A DNA stretch of 32,573 bases from positions 1 through 32,573 of IMG/VR virus record IMGVR_UViG_3300021371_000064. The stretch is one strand, 5' to 3'. The stretch comes from a virus. Below, piece after piece: positions 6,002-12,194 of the stretch (its first letter is position 1; each line of letters starts with the position of its first letter). The translations under genes were made by a program, and so were the position numbers. The notes beneath the pieces are model-generated. The model did not search any database. It was not told the DNA's origin and worked only from the letters and a program-made list of their open reading frames with translations.

Positions 6002-6242
6002 TGGGTTTGAAAAAGCATTTATAGGTATAACAATACCTTGTCCAAATGCAGATGAAGTTGCGGTCTATGATAGTACAATATGTTTAGATGTGCTTATGAA
6101 AAGAGATGGCATGACTGAAGAAGAAGCGTTAGAGTATTTTCATTTCAATGTAGTTGGTGCTTATGTTGGTAAATTTACACCTGTCTTTATTACTAGAGCT
6201 ACGATAGAAGAAGCTAAGGAAAGTTGTGATTACTATGGATAA
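5988..6242 (+). CDS. Conserved phage protein of unknown function, 84 aa
   Basis: Starts inside the end of the resolvase-like gene. It contains GMTEEEALEYFHFNVVGAYV, a stretch I recognise from many phage early regions, where it has no assigned function. The N-terminal half (IGITIPCPNADEVAVYDS) reads as strands. It is one of five overlapped genes driven from the promoter at 5372. Confidence 0.65.
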   Translation: MLLADGFEKAFIGITIPCPNADEVAVYDSTICLDVLMKRDGMTEEEALEYFHFNVVGAYVGKFTPVFITRATIEEAKESCDYYG

Positions 6243-6501
6243 GTTTGAATTGTTACAAAAGACGGCTGATGTTGTGAAAGATAGAGGAGATAGTTACGGC
6301 TCCATCTTAGATAATCATACTCGCATTGCTCGTTTATGGTCTGTCCTGTTAAAGATCGAGGTTACACCTGAGCAAGTAGCTCTTTGTATGATAGCAGTCA
6401 AGCAAGCTAGGTTAATGGAAACACCTGACCATGAAGATTCCATACAAGATATTTTAGGCTATGCCCTTACCTACCATGAGTGTATCAATGCCAAAAAATG
6501 A
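6235..6501 (+). CDS. DUF6378 protein
   Basis: 88 aa from ATG 6235; a GTG at 6226 is in frame. The family pattern R-G-x-x-Y-G (RGDSYGS), NHTRIARLWSVLL, then VTPEQVALCMIAVKQARL and DSIQDILGYALTYHE is complete, so I assign DUF6378. All-helical; the fold and charge pattern recall MazG-like nucleotide pyrophosphohydrolases, but that link is inference. Overlaps its upstream neighbour by eight bases. Confidence 0.75.
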   Translation: MDKFELLQKTADVVKDRGDSYGSILDNHTRIARLWSVLLKIEVTPEQVALCMIAVKQARLMETPDHEDSIQDILGYALTYHECINAKK

Positions 6502-6736
6502 TTTCCAAGTATTTAAAAAGCAAGCTCGTCTTTGCAAAACAAAAGAAAGATATATAGAAGTTCTTCTTTCTTTTAAAGTGTTGCCCAATGTGAATGAACC
6601 TATGGCAAGAATGACGTTAGAGGCTTATTGGGTGTACTATACAGAGCTATCTGATAGTGAAAGAAGAATGAGAGATGTTACTCGTTTTGTGCATGGCTAT
6701 GTCAGTAAAAATATCCAAGATAAATTATTTTCTTGA
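6461..6736 (+). CDS. Unknown protein, last gene of rightward early operon
   Basis: Up to 91 aa. Starts are possible at 6461, 6476 and 6488, all inside the previous gene. Mostly helical with many basic residues (KKQARLCKTKERYIEVLLSF, later SERRMRDVTRFVHGYVS). No family recognised. The terminator of this operon is about 190 bases downstream. Confidence 0.5.
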   Translation: MPLPTMSVSMPKNDFQVFKKQARLCKTKERYIEVLLSFKVLPNVNEPMARMTLEAYWVYYTELSDSERRMRDVTRFVHGYVSKNIQDKLFS

Positions 6737-6804
6737 CAAGATTTTTCTCTTTTGTAAAATCAGCTTTGCTGTCCTAAGCAAATCCGTATGGCAATAAGCA
6801 AAAC

Positions 6805-6842
6805 ATAGTTTATGTATCTAAGCTTTGATTAATGTAAACTAT
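6805..6842. repeat. Inverted repeat ATAGTTTA/TAAACTAT
   Basis: Perfect 8-base arms (6805-6812 and 6835-6842) separated by 22 bases in the non-coding stretch after the rightward operon. No gene is seen from 6737 to 6951. It may be a protein-binding dyad; chance in AT-rich DNA cannot be excluded. Confidence 0.3.
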
Positions 6843-6871
6843 AAAATTAAATAAAAATATTAGAGTTTGTA

Positions 6872-6916
6872 ATATATCAATGCACTGATATAGCAGTGCA
6901 TTGATATATCAGTGCA
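6872..6916. repeat. Overlapping alternative hairpins built on TGCACTG/CAGTGCA
   Basis: A perfect 16-base inverted repeat pairs 6872-6887 with 6894-6909 around a six-base loop. A second 12-base inverted repeat pairs 6881-6892 with 6905-6916. They share bases and so exclude each other. The unit GATATA(G/T)CAGTGCAT is also directly repeated at 6887-6901 and 6903-6917, 16 bases apart. This lies just before a terminator. Confidence 0.75.
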
Positions 6917-6922
6917 TATAAT

Positions 6923-6944
6923 AGAGAGAGGCTCTCTTTTTTTT
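6923..6944 (+). terminator. Rho-independent terminator of the rightward early operon
   Basis: AGAGAG (6923-6928) pairs with CTCTCT (6932-6937) around a three-base loop, followed by eight Ts (6937-6944) on the + strand. It ends transcription from the 5372 promoter before it meets the leftward small genes. Confidence 0.7.
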
Positions 6945-6951
6945 AATTTAA

Positions 6952-7098
6952 TTATTCATATACTTTTTCTATGCTTACGATAACTCCATCAATCATATCT
7001 ATGATTTGTTGAGTATCATAAGCAAACATATAAATATAAAAAGTTCCAAAATCTTCTTTACCTCTTGGGTGTTCCATTTCTATGTAATATCTATTCAT
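6952..7098 (-). CDS. 48-aa protein, unknown
   Basis: Start at ATG 7098 is chosen because AGGAGAGAG lies just upstream and because any longer frame would run over the HTH gene at 7109-7288. The product starts MNRYYIEMEHPRGKEDFGTF and is half beta, half helix (QQIIDMIDGVIVSIEKV). It is the last gene of its unit and runs toward the terminator region. Function unknown. Confidence 0.5.
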   Translation of the reverse strand: MNRYYIEMEHPRGKEDFGTFYIYMFAYDTQQIIDMIDGVIVSIEKVYE

Positions 7099-7108
7099 TG
7101 TCTCTCTC

Positions 7109-7288
7109 CTATTTCTCATCTTGATAAATTCTATGCAGTAAAATAGAAACTGTTTTACTAATTGGTCTCTGTCCAGACTCATAATAGTTTATAGCTCTTA
7201 TTGTTACTCCAAGTAATTTTGCTAACTCGTTTTGAGTATATTGTAGTTCTGTTCTGACTTTTTTAAATTGCTCTTTTGTTAGTTGCAT
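7109..7288 (-). CDS. XRE-family HTH regulator, 59 aa
   Basis: A complete ORF with AAGGAGA about eight bases before ATG 7288. The sequence LQYTQNELAKLLGVTIRAI then YYESGQRPISKTVSILLHRI (residues 15-54) is a textbook Cro/C1-type helix-turn-helix, and little else is present. It is a second repressor besides the one at 5407, facing the other way, and ends ten bases before the next gene. It may control the small leftward genes or the late genes. Its leader carries a strong hairpin and the shared AACYTAGCAA word. Confidence 0.75.
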   Translation of the reverse strand: MQLTKEQFKKVRTELQYTQNELAKLLGVTIRAINYYESGQRPISKTVSILLHRIYQDEK

Positions 7289-7319
7289 GGTAATTTCTCC
7301 TTTACCTTTGCTAGGTTAG

Positions 7320-7347
7320 GGCGTTGCATTGTCATGTATGCAACGCC
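7320..7347. other. Hairpin in the leader of the 59-aa HTH gene
   Basis: GGCGTTGCAT (7320-7329) and ATGCAACGCC (7338-7347) are perfect 10-base arms with an eight-base loop. On the + strand a T-rich run follows (7348-7357), as in a terminator, but no + gene lies upstream. On the minus strand it stands between the stop at 7356 and the leader word CTAACCTAGCAAAGG (7319-7305), so a processing or leader structure for the leftward mRNA fits better. Confidence 0.6.
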
Positions 7348-7355
7348 TTTTTATT

Positions 7356-7586
7356 TTAGTTAAATATTTTTTTCCAAGTTTCTTCAATGTCATCATCAAT
7401 GTTGCCATCTTCAATAAACTCTAATTGATCTTTGACGTACTGAATACGGCATTGTTGAACTGTCCAAAAGTCTGTTGTTAATTCTTCAAAGAATAAAACA
7501 GGTTTAAGCTCCTCTTTACTCATAGATAATGCTTGATAGTACAAAACATTGGCTAACGCTTTTTTATATTGTGTTTCTTTTGTCAT
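7356..7586 (-). CDS. 76-aa acidic protein, unknown
   Basis: Starts one base after the stop of the gene before it, with GGGAGG within that gene's end as ribosome site. Helical with a hydrophobic patch (KKALANVLYYQALSMSKEEL) and acidic end (FIEDGNIDDDIEETWKKIF). Starts MTKE like its upstream neighbour. No family recognised. Confidence 0.55.
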   Translation of the reverse strand: MTKETQYKKALANVLYYQALSMSKEELKPVLFFEELTTDFWTVQQCRIQYVKDQLEFIEDGNIDDDIEETWKKIFN

Positions 7587-7587
7587 G

Positions 7588-7740
7588 TTACTTAACCTCC
7601 CATTTCTCTATTTGTTCTAGTAAACTTTGTGAGCATTCAAGCCAACCTTTATCTATATCGTCTAACTCGTATTCGTCAGGCTCTTTTACATCTTCAAGCC
7701 AATCTTTTATTTTCTTTATTGTTTGTTGTTCTTTTGTCAT
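7588..7740 (-). CDS. 50-aa acidic protein, unknown
   Basis: A short ORF starting MTKEQQTIKKIKDWLEDVKE and ending LEQIEKWEVK; mostly helix and acidic (PDEYELDDID). It overlaps nothing but is followed after one base by the 76-aa gene. A purine-rich leader (AGAGAAAGAG) precedes ATG 7740. Support comes from packing, leader and composition; function unknown. Confidence 0.5.
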   Translation of the reverse strand: MTKEQQTIKKIKDWLEDVKEPDEYELDDIDKGWLECSQSLLEQIEKWEVK

Positions 7741-7847
7741 GTCTTACTCTTTCTCTTTTGCTAGTTATGCCATTAGTGGCGTTTTAAGCCTGTTACAGGC
7801 TTGTTAATGTAAAGACTAGTAATAAACTAGCCTTTACAATTCTTTTG
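7741..7847 (-). promoter_or_regulatory. Structured leader with three hairpins
   Basis: In the leftward mRNA sense it holds a 12-base stem (7837-7826 with 7820-7809, one G-U pair, five-base loop), a seven-base stem AAGCCTG/CAGGCTT (7786-7802), a four-base stem GCCA/TGGC (7769-7780), then the shared word ATAACTAGCAAAAG (7768-7755) and the ribosome site. No gene is seen in it on either strand. Confidence 0.55.
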
Positions 7848-7949
7848 TTAGCTAAATACTATTAATAAAAATATTGCGAAGCCAAACAACATAACTAAAA
7901 AAGACATTTCTATTATGCTAGTGGCTATTAGTTTAAATATGTTTTTCAT
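7848..7949 (-). CDS. 33-aa single-pass membrane peptide
   Basis: MKNIFKLIATSIIEMSFLVM continues into LFGFAIFLLIVFS: a basic start and one long hydrophobic helix ending at the C terminus. It begins inside the end of the 56-aa gene (17-base overlap), with GAGG about 10 bases upstream. Tiny membrane peptides of phages can act as holin or antiholin, or in superinfection exclusion; none can be singled out here. Confidence 0.45.
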   Translation of the reverse strand: MKNIFKLIATSIIEMSFLVMLFGFAIFLLIVFS

Positions 7950-8103
7950 TTTTAAGAACCTCTAATATTTCTTTTGCTCTGTTTGGTGTTAGCTCCATTT
8001 GATTTGTTGCATTGCCGTTGCCGTCAAATATCTTAATGCTAAAACCATATTTAGTTTTTTGTAGTTTCTTAAATTGACTTATTAAATACTCTTTACTTGT
8101 CAT
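7933..8103 (-). CDS. 56-aa protein, unknown
   Basis: A short ORF starting MTSKEYLISQFKKLQKTKYG, followed by a strand pair (FSIKIFDGNGNATNQMEL) and a helix (PNRAKEILEVLKN). It starts six bases after the stop of the 82-aa gene. The alpha-beta-beta-alpha order with sensible hydrophobic spacing supports a folded protein. No function is assigned. Confidence 0.5.
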   Translation of the reverse strand: MTSKEYLISQFKKLQKTKYGFSIKIFDGNGNATNQMELTPNRAKEILEVLKNEKHI

Positions 8104-8109
8104 GTTTAA

Positions 8110-8358
8110 TTATCCTTGTATAAATATAATCTTTTCATCTAAAAACTTTTTACTTGCTCCAAGTTCTTTTGATGCTTTTGTTGTAATGATTTCTTTAACT
8201 AGTCTTTCATGTATGGTTCTACATTCTTCAATTAGCTTTTCAGCTTGCTCAATGCTAATACCATAATCAGAAGAAAACCTTTCATATGTAAGATAGTTAT
8301 TAAACCAATCTAAAAAGATTGATTGCTTTTCTTTGTCTGTTTTATCGTTGTAGTTCAT
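8110..8358 (-). CDS. 82-aa helical protein, unknown
   Basis: First gene of a three-gene unit behind a large hairpin leader. Nearly all helix: KQSIFLDWFNNYLTYERFSS, then DYGISIEQAEKLIEECRTIH, which has the look of a helix-turn-helix but no clear family match. AAAGG lies upstream of ATG 8358. Function unknown. Confidence 0.5.
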   Translation of the reverse strand: MNYNDKTDKEKQSIFLDWFNNYLTYERFSSDYGISIEQAEKLIEECRTIHERLVKEIITTKASKELGASKKFLDEKIIFIQG

Positions 8359-8397
8359 GTTATAGCCTTTCTTTGTTGCTAGGTTGTGAGCTTGTAG

Positions 8398-8434
8398 CTC
8401 TTGAAAGACTGGAACAAATCCAGTCTAACAAGAG
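8398..8434. other. Long hairpin with symmetric internal loop between leftward genes
   Basis: CTCTTG (8398-8403) pairs with CAAGAG (8429-8434) and AGACTGGA (8406-8413) pairs with TCCAGTCT (8419-8426), separated by a 2x2 AA/AA internal loop and closed by a five-base loop. No T run follows on either strand, so it is not a standard terminator. A smaller hairpin GAGCT/AGCTC (8388-8400) overlaps its base. The layout resembles RNase III processing sites between T7 early genes. Confidence 0.6.
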
Positions 8435-8443
8435 TAACAAGGC

Positions 8444-8833
8444 TTATATATTATTTGCAGTGTTGTAACCTATTACAAAGCCAAACATCTCTTGGCTAGA
8501 GTTAAAGCGTTTTAAGTCTGTGCCATATTGACAGTATCCAACATTTATTGAATACTTGTTAAAACAAATACTTTCTTTTTGTATGCTTTTAATATCAATA
8601 TGACCAAAGCCATGTTTCATAACGTACTTAGTAAATTTATGACATTGATTGGCGTAATAATATTTATTAGCACATGATAACCTTATATTTATATTTTGTT
8701 TGTTTAGTTTAAAGTTTAAGTCATTTCTTTCTTGTATCATTTTGGAACTATCAAATTTGCTCCAATCTCTGTTGTTGTCTAAATAATTATCAATATAGTT
8801 TATTCTTTCTTTTATTTTTGTCATGTTGTTCAT
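8444..8833 (-). CDS. 129-aa protein, unknown, first leftward gene of the small-gene block
   Basis: Starts possible at 8833 (AAAGG seven bases upstream) and 8824. The N-terminal half is helical and polar, the C-terminal half has a strand-rich part ending SSQEMFGFVIGYNTANN, a phrase I have seen at the ends of unknown phage early proteins. AT-rich codons (Asn, Lys, Ile) dominate. It has its own promoter at 8898-8870. Confidence 0.55.
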   Translation of the reverse strand: MNNMTKIKERINYIDNYLDNNRDWSKFDSSKMIQERNDLNFKLNKQNINIRLSCANKYYYANQCHKFTKYVMKHGFGHIDIKSIQKESICFNKYSINVGYCQYGTDLKRFNSSQEMFGFVIGYNTANNI

Positions 8834-8869
8834 AGCTTTACCTTTCTTGCTAAGTTAAAATATAATACT

Positions 8870-8898
8870 AAGTTAATGAACTGTGTTCTATATGTCAA
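8870..8898 (-). promoter_or_regulatory. Leftward promoter of the small-gene block
   Basis: TTGACA (8898-8893), 17 bases, then TAACTT (8875-8870) on the minus strand: the same -35, spacing and near-identical -10 as the leftward promoter at 5353. A small dyad GAAC-TGT-GTTC (8878-8888) lies in the spacer. The leader goes on to TTAACTTAGCAAGAAAGG (8858-8841). Confidence 0.55.
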
Positions 8899-9285
8899 TA
8901 CCTACAAGCAAATATTTTTTATAAGCGTATAACTCAAGGCATGGCAAGCGTTACAAGGTATGATAAGAACGGCAATATTATTGTAGTGTAAAAAATATTA
9001 TTGATGCGATGAAAGAAATAGTTTATTTGATAGCATATAAAGGGGAACAGATTTACATTTGGATATACACTCAGCTGAGACAATCTTATACGGCAAATAA
9101 ATAAACCATAAAACAAATAGTAATAAAAAGAATAACAAGAAAAGATAAAGCAATAATAAAAAGGAATAACACACACACGCACACACGCAATAATTAAGGA
9201 ATGCAGGGGGGGCGTTTTCGCAGGCAATGCACCCCACACGCACGTGCACCCATTTATATATGTTAATAGGTAGTTCTACACACAC
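8899..9285. other. Gene-poor region before the small terminase; candidate packaging site
   Basis: No convincing gene. A 31-codon ORF at 9009-9104 (+) has no good ribosome site. The left part is A-rich (9100-9170). Then come ACACACGCA at 9173-9181 and 9181-9189, a run of seven Gs (9206-9212), a C run, CACACGCAC (9235-9243) and CACGTG. Sites for cos cutting or terminase binding often sit just upstream of the small terminase gene, and such strand-biased repeats would fit. This is inference. Confidence 0.4.
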
Positions 9286-9675
9286 ATGATAAGCAAAGCA
9301 AAACAAGACCACATCATATCATCCATAACAGACGGACACAGCCTTGTAAAAGCATGTGCAGATGCAAAGGTTAGTCGTGCTACGTTATATCGCCATATGA
9401 GCAAGAATACAGAGTTAGATAGCAATGTTAAGACTGCACAGAGACAGGCTGCTGAGAAAGCACTTGAGGAGCTAGAGGATATGTATGGTGATGCGTTGCA
9501 TGGTCGAAAGAACTATGACCCTAATTTATTAAGAGACTATGGGCATCATGTAAGATGGAAGGTGCAGAAAGTATTACCAGACAGGTTTGGAGAGCCTAAG
9601 AACAGAACAGGCGTTGAGATCAGTGATGGTTCATTGAAGATAGTTTGGGAGACTGGTTCAGAGGATGCAAGTTAA
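9286..9675 (+). CDS. terS: Terminase small subunit
   Basis: 129 aa. The N-terminal 45 residues form a helix-turn-helix (SLVKACADAKVSRATLYRHM) used by small terminases to bind the packaging site. A helical middle part (QAAEKALEELEDMYGDAL) would form the oligomer core, and VRWKVQKVLPDRFGEP is a phrase typical of the family. It overlaps the large subunit by 11 bases. No clear ribosome site precedes ATG 9286, so the start is less certain than the gene. Confidence 0.8.
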   Translation: MISKAKQDHIISSITDGHSLVKACADAKVSRATLYRHMSKNTELDSNVKTAQRQAAEKALEELEDMYGDALHGRKNYDPNLLRDYGHHVRWKVQKVLPDRFGEPKNRTGVEISDGSLKIVWETGSEDAS

Positions 9676-10951
9676 GATACCCTATAAGCCTAGAGACTTA
9701 CAGGCTGAAATGCATAAGAACTTGAAAAGATGGAATGTGCTTGTGATGCACAGACGATTTGGTAAGACTGTATTTGCTGTCAATCATATGATTAAACATG
9801 TGTTAACTTGTCCTCTGCCAAGACCAAGAGTTGCGTTAGTGGCTCCTACGTTTACGCAAGCTAAGAGGATTAGTTGGGATTATGTTAAGTATTATGCTGG
9901 GGTTATACCAGGTGTTACGTTTAACGAGACTGAGCTAAGGGCAGACTTTCCTAATAATGGTAGGATAATGTTATTGTCAGGTGAGAACCCTGATGCGTTA
10001 AGAGGTATATACTTGGATTTGTGTGTATTTGATGAATATGGAATGCAGAATCCTAGGGTATGGGGGGAGGTTGTAAGACCAGCACTATCTGACAGAGAGG
10101 GTAGTGCCATCTTTTTAGGTACACCAGCAGGTCATAATCATTTTTTTGATATACTACAACAGGCTAAAGAGCAGGATGAAGAAGGTTCTGACCAATGGTA
10201 CTGGAAGATTGCTAAGGCTAGTGAGACTAAGCTAGTGAAAGATGCAGAGTTAGAAGCTGCACAGGTGCAGATGACACCAGAGCAATATGAGCAGGAGTAT
10301 GAGTGTTCATTTACGGCTGCTATTATCGGTGCGTACTATGGTAAGTTACTGGCGGCTTTAGATGATGAGGGTAAGATTACCAGGGTTCCTTACGATCCTG
10401 CATTGCCAGTACATACGGCTTGGGATTTAGGTATTAATGATAGTACGGCTATTTGGTTTGCACAGGTTTATAGAGGGGGAGCTGTTAATGTTATTGACTA
10501 TTATGAGAATAGTGGCGTTGGCTTGGACCATTATGCTGAAGTCCTTAGACAAAAAGATTATCACTGGGGAGATCATCTTGCTCCACATGATATTGAAGTT
10601 CGAGAACTGGGTAGTGGGAAATCGAGATTAGAGACTGCGTTTAGTTTAGGTATACGTTTTAAGGTAATACCTAAGATGAAGATTGCTGATGGTATTAATG
10701 CTGCTAGGATGCTTATACCTAAATGTTACTTTGATAGAGATAAATGTGCAGAAGGTCTTGAGATGTTAAGACAATACAGACAGGAATGGGATGACCGAAA
10801 GAGGATGTTTAGGGATCAGCCAAGACATGACTTTACAAGTCACAGTGCAGATGCGTTTAGATATTTAGCTATTGGGTTGGAGAATCGTACTAAGATGACA
10901 AAAGCACCACAGACTGTGGCAGTCAATGAGTACAATCCCTTTTCAATGTGA
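9665..10951 (+). CDS. terL: Terminase large subunit
   Basis: 428 aa. ATPase half: a Walker A variant HRRFGKT (29-35), Walker B VFDE (121-124) and a coupling motif in FLGTPAG (150-156). Nuclease half: D254 (AWDLGINDST), acidic residues near 278-281, and D396 in HSADAFRYLA, the RNase H-like metal site that cuts DNA. It pumps DNA into the prohead with the small subunit and portal. In T7 the terminase genes lie at the far end of the map; here they open the late block. Its last codon and stop (ATGTGA) contain the GTG start of the next gene. Confidence 0.93.
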   Translation: MQVKIPYKPRDLQAEMHKNLKRWNVLVMHRRFGKTVFAVNHMIKHVLTCPLPRPRVALVAPTFTQAKRISWDYVKYYAGVIPGVTFNETELRADFPNNGRIMLLSGENPDALRGIYLDLCVFDEYGMQNPRVWGEVVRPALSDREGSAIFLGTPAGHNHFFDILQQAKEQDEEGSDQWYWKIAKASETKLVKDAELEAAQVQMTPEQYEQEYECSFTAAIIGAYYGKLLAALDDEGKITRVPYDPALPVHTAWDLGINDSTAIWFAQVYRGGAVNVIDYYENSGVGLDHYAEVLRQKDYHWGDHLAPHDIEVRELGSGKSRLETAFSLGIRFKVIPKMKIADGINAARMLIPKCYFDRDKCAEGLEMLRQYRQEWDDRKRMFRDQPRHDFTSHSADAFRYLAIGLENRTKMTKAPQTVAVNEYNPFSM

Positions 10952-11355
10952 GGTATTCGCAGGACTATCGTGATGCTATAGATATGGTGCAGTATAGTGA
11001 GCACCATAGAGATTGGGATGACAAGATGCTGCAGAAATATATTGAAAGACCTTTAGGAATTATGCAGTATAAAATTATTAGGAATGACATACATGAGCCA
11101 TTAGTGTTTGCTACATGGGGATTTCCTACAGATAAGCAGGTAGATAGTTACTTTGGTAGTAAGTATTTTCCTGTTGATGGGTATAAGGCAGGTGGTAAGG
11201 ATTTATGGTTGGTAGACTTTATTGCAAAAAAGGGTTATACAAGAATTGGTTTTCTTGTTTTGAAGAAAATGTTTATGCGTAGTGGGCATAGGCGAGCGTT
11301 TTGGTTTAGACCTGAGACTGAAAAGTTAGGGTGGCATATTGTGAAAGGAAAGTAA
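10948..11355 (+). CDS. HlyC-type toxin-activating lysine acyltransferase homologue
   Basis: 135 aa from GTG 10948, overlapping the terminase stop. It lines up well with E. coli HlyC: HRDW (H20) with the catalytic HRNW (H23), QYKIIRN with QYALLTRD, PLVFATW with PVAYCSW, and GGKDLWLVDFIAKKG (D90) with GDRKWFIDWIAPFG (D92). The two catalytic residues are 70 apart here and 69 apart in HlyC. HlyC moves a fatty acyl chain from acyl carrier protein to toxin lysines (GNAT-like fold). No RTX toxin is present, so the target would be a phage or host protein. Alignment is from memory. Confidence 0.75.
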   Translation: MRYSQDYRDAIDMVQYSEHHRDWDDKMLQKYIERPLGIMQYKIIRNDIHEPLVFATWGFPTDKQVDSYFGSKYFPVDGYKAGGKDLWLVDFIAKKGYTRIGFLVLKKMFMRSGHRRAFWFRPETEKLGWHIVKGK

Positions 11356-11356
11356 T

Positions 11357-11968
11357 ATGGGTGGTGGTCCTAGTGGTGGTGGTGACGATACCAATGTAAG
11401 TAATAAAAGTTTATCAAAAGCCAAAGCTGCAACAAAAGCAAGAGATCAAAGACAAGCTATGGCACAGACAGGTGTGCAAGATCCACTTGAGTTTACAAGA
11501 CTGGCAGAAAACTTACAGGCACAAAAGTTAGAAAGATCAGCAGCAGGTGCATCCTTAACTGGTAGTAGGTTAGGCGATTTAGCTATACCAGGTGCAGGTA
11601 CTTTATCATTAGTGCAACAAATTGCACAAACACAACAGGCTAGAGAGTTAAGGCGTGGTGGCGAAATGATTACTGATGAATCAGGTGAATACAAAGGTGT
11701 ATTCAGAGATGGCGTATATTCAGGTGATCCTGCATTTAGTCCTATAGGTGGTGGTCCAAATAATGATGACAATAATTCCATGGATACACAAAGACCTGAC
11801 ATAACACCTGAAAGAACTGCTGAAGTTACACCTGAAGTCATACCTAATGATGAACCTATTACAACAAGATACGCTAGAAAAAGAACAAGACGAGCAGGAC
11901 AAGGTGGCACAATCCTAGAAGGATATGGTGTATTAACAAGACCTGCTTCTAAAAGATCAGTAACGTAG
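11357..11968 (+). CDS. Head-region protein with Gly-rich start and GGTIL motif
   Basis: 203 aa, starting MGGGPSGGG two bases after the previous stop. A helical, Gln-rich middle part (QARELRRGG ends it near 100) is followed by a low-complexity acidic linker and a basic end, RRAGQGGTILEGYGVLTRPA. The C-terminal GGTIL motif recurs in the next small protein. Location between terminase and portal suggests a head- or portal-associated virion protein. No family name recognised. Confidence 0.6.
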   Translation: MGGGPSGGGDDTNVSNKSLSKAKAATKARDQRQAMAQTGVQDPLEFTRLAENLQAQKLERSAAGASLTGSRLGDLAIPGAGTLSLVQQIAQTQQARELRRGGEMITDESGEYKGVFRDGVYSGDPAFSPIGGGPNNDDNNSMDTQRPDITPERTAEVTPEVIPNDEPITTRYARKRTRRAGQGGTILEGYGVLTRPASKRSVT

Positions 11969-11977
11969 GAGATTGAA

Positions 11978-12190
11978 ATGTCATTCTTAAAACCTAAAGT
12001 ATATGTTCCACCACCACCACCAGTGCCAGAAGAACCTGCAAAAGCTGATTATGAAAAAGCTGCTGCTATGGCTGGTGAAGCTGAATCACAAGAAAGAAAA
12101 AAGCGTAGAGGTCGTGGTAGCACTATAGTTGCTGGTGCTCTAGGTGATTCGACAGATACAACAGGTGGCACACCAACTTTGTTAGGATAG
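11978..12190 (+). CDS. Small proline-start protein with GxSTI motif
   Basis: 70 aa: MSFLKPKVYVPPPPPVPEEP, a helical part, then KKRRGRGSTIVAGALGDSTD and the ending PTLLG. Proteins of this plan (poly-proline start, GR-STIL, TLLG end) are common just before the portal in many tailed phages; their role is unknown to me. The RGxGxTI stretch matches the end of the preceding protein. AGGAG lies eight bases before the ATG. Confidence 0.65.
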   Translation: MSFLKPKVYVPPPPPVPEEPAKADYEKAAAMAGEAESQERKKRRGRGSTIVAGALGDSTDTTGGTPTLLG

Positions 12191-12194
12191 GCTT

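Noticed and set aside
6952-7182. 76-aa version of the gene ending at 6952
   Set aside because: The N-terminal 29 residues are the HTH gene's 3' end read in another frame. A strong ribosome site before ATG 7098 supports the 48-aa form.
7320-7357. Hairpin plus T run as a + strand terminator
   Set aside because: The shape fits, but no + strand gene lies upstream before the terminator at 6923. It stands in the leader of a minus-strand gene and matches the hairpin-leader pattern of its neighbours.
9009-9104. 31-codon + strand ORF in the gap before the small terminase
   Set aside because: Plausible length for a phage peptide, but it has no clear ribosome site, neighbour overlap or recognisable pattern. 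I left it inside the gap description.
8934-9312. Cys/Tyr/Leu-rich minus-strand ORFs before the terminase
   Set aside because: They come from A-rich and CA-repeat DNA read backwards. Composition is not protein-like, one overlaps the terS start, and no ribosome site is present.
11446-11910. 154-aa minus-strand ORF opposite the 203-aa head-region gene
   Set aside because: It is antisense to a well-supported gene in a long one-way operon, with a Cys/Ser-rich composition typical of shadows.
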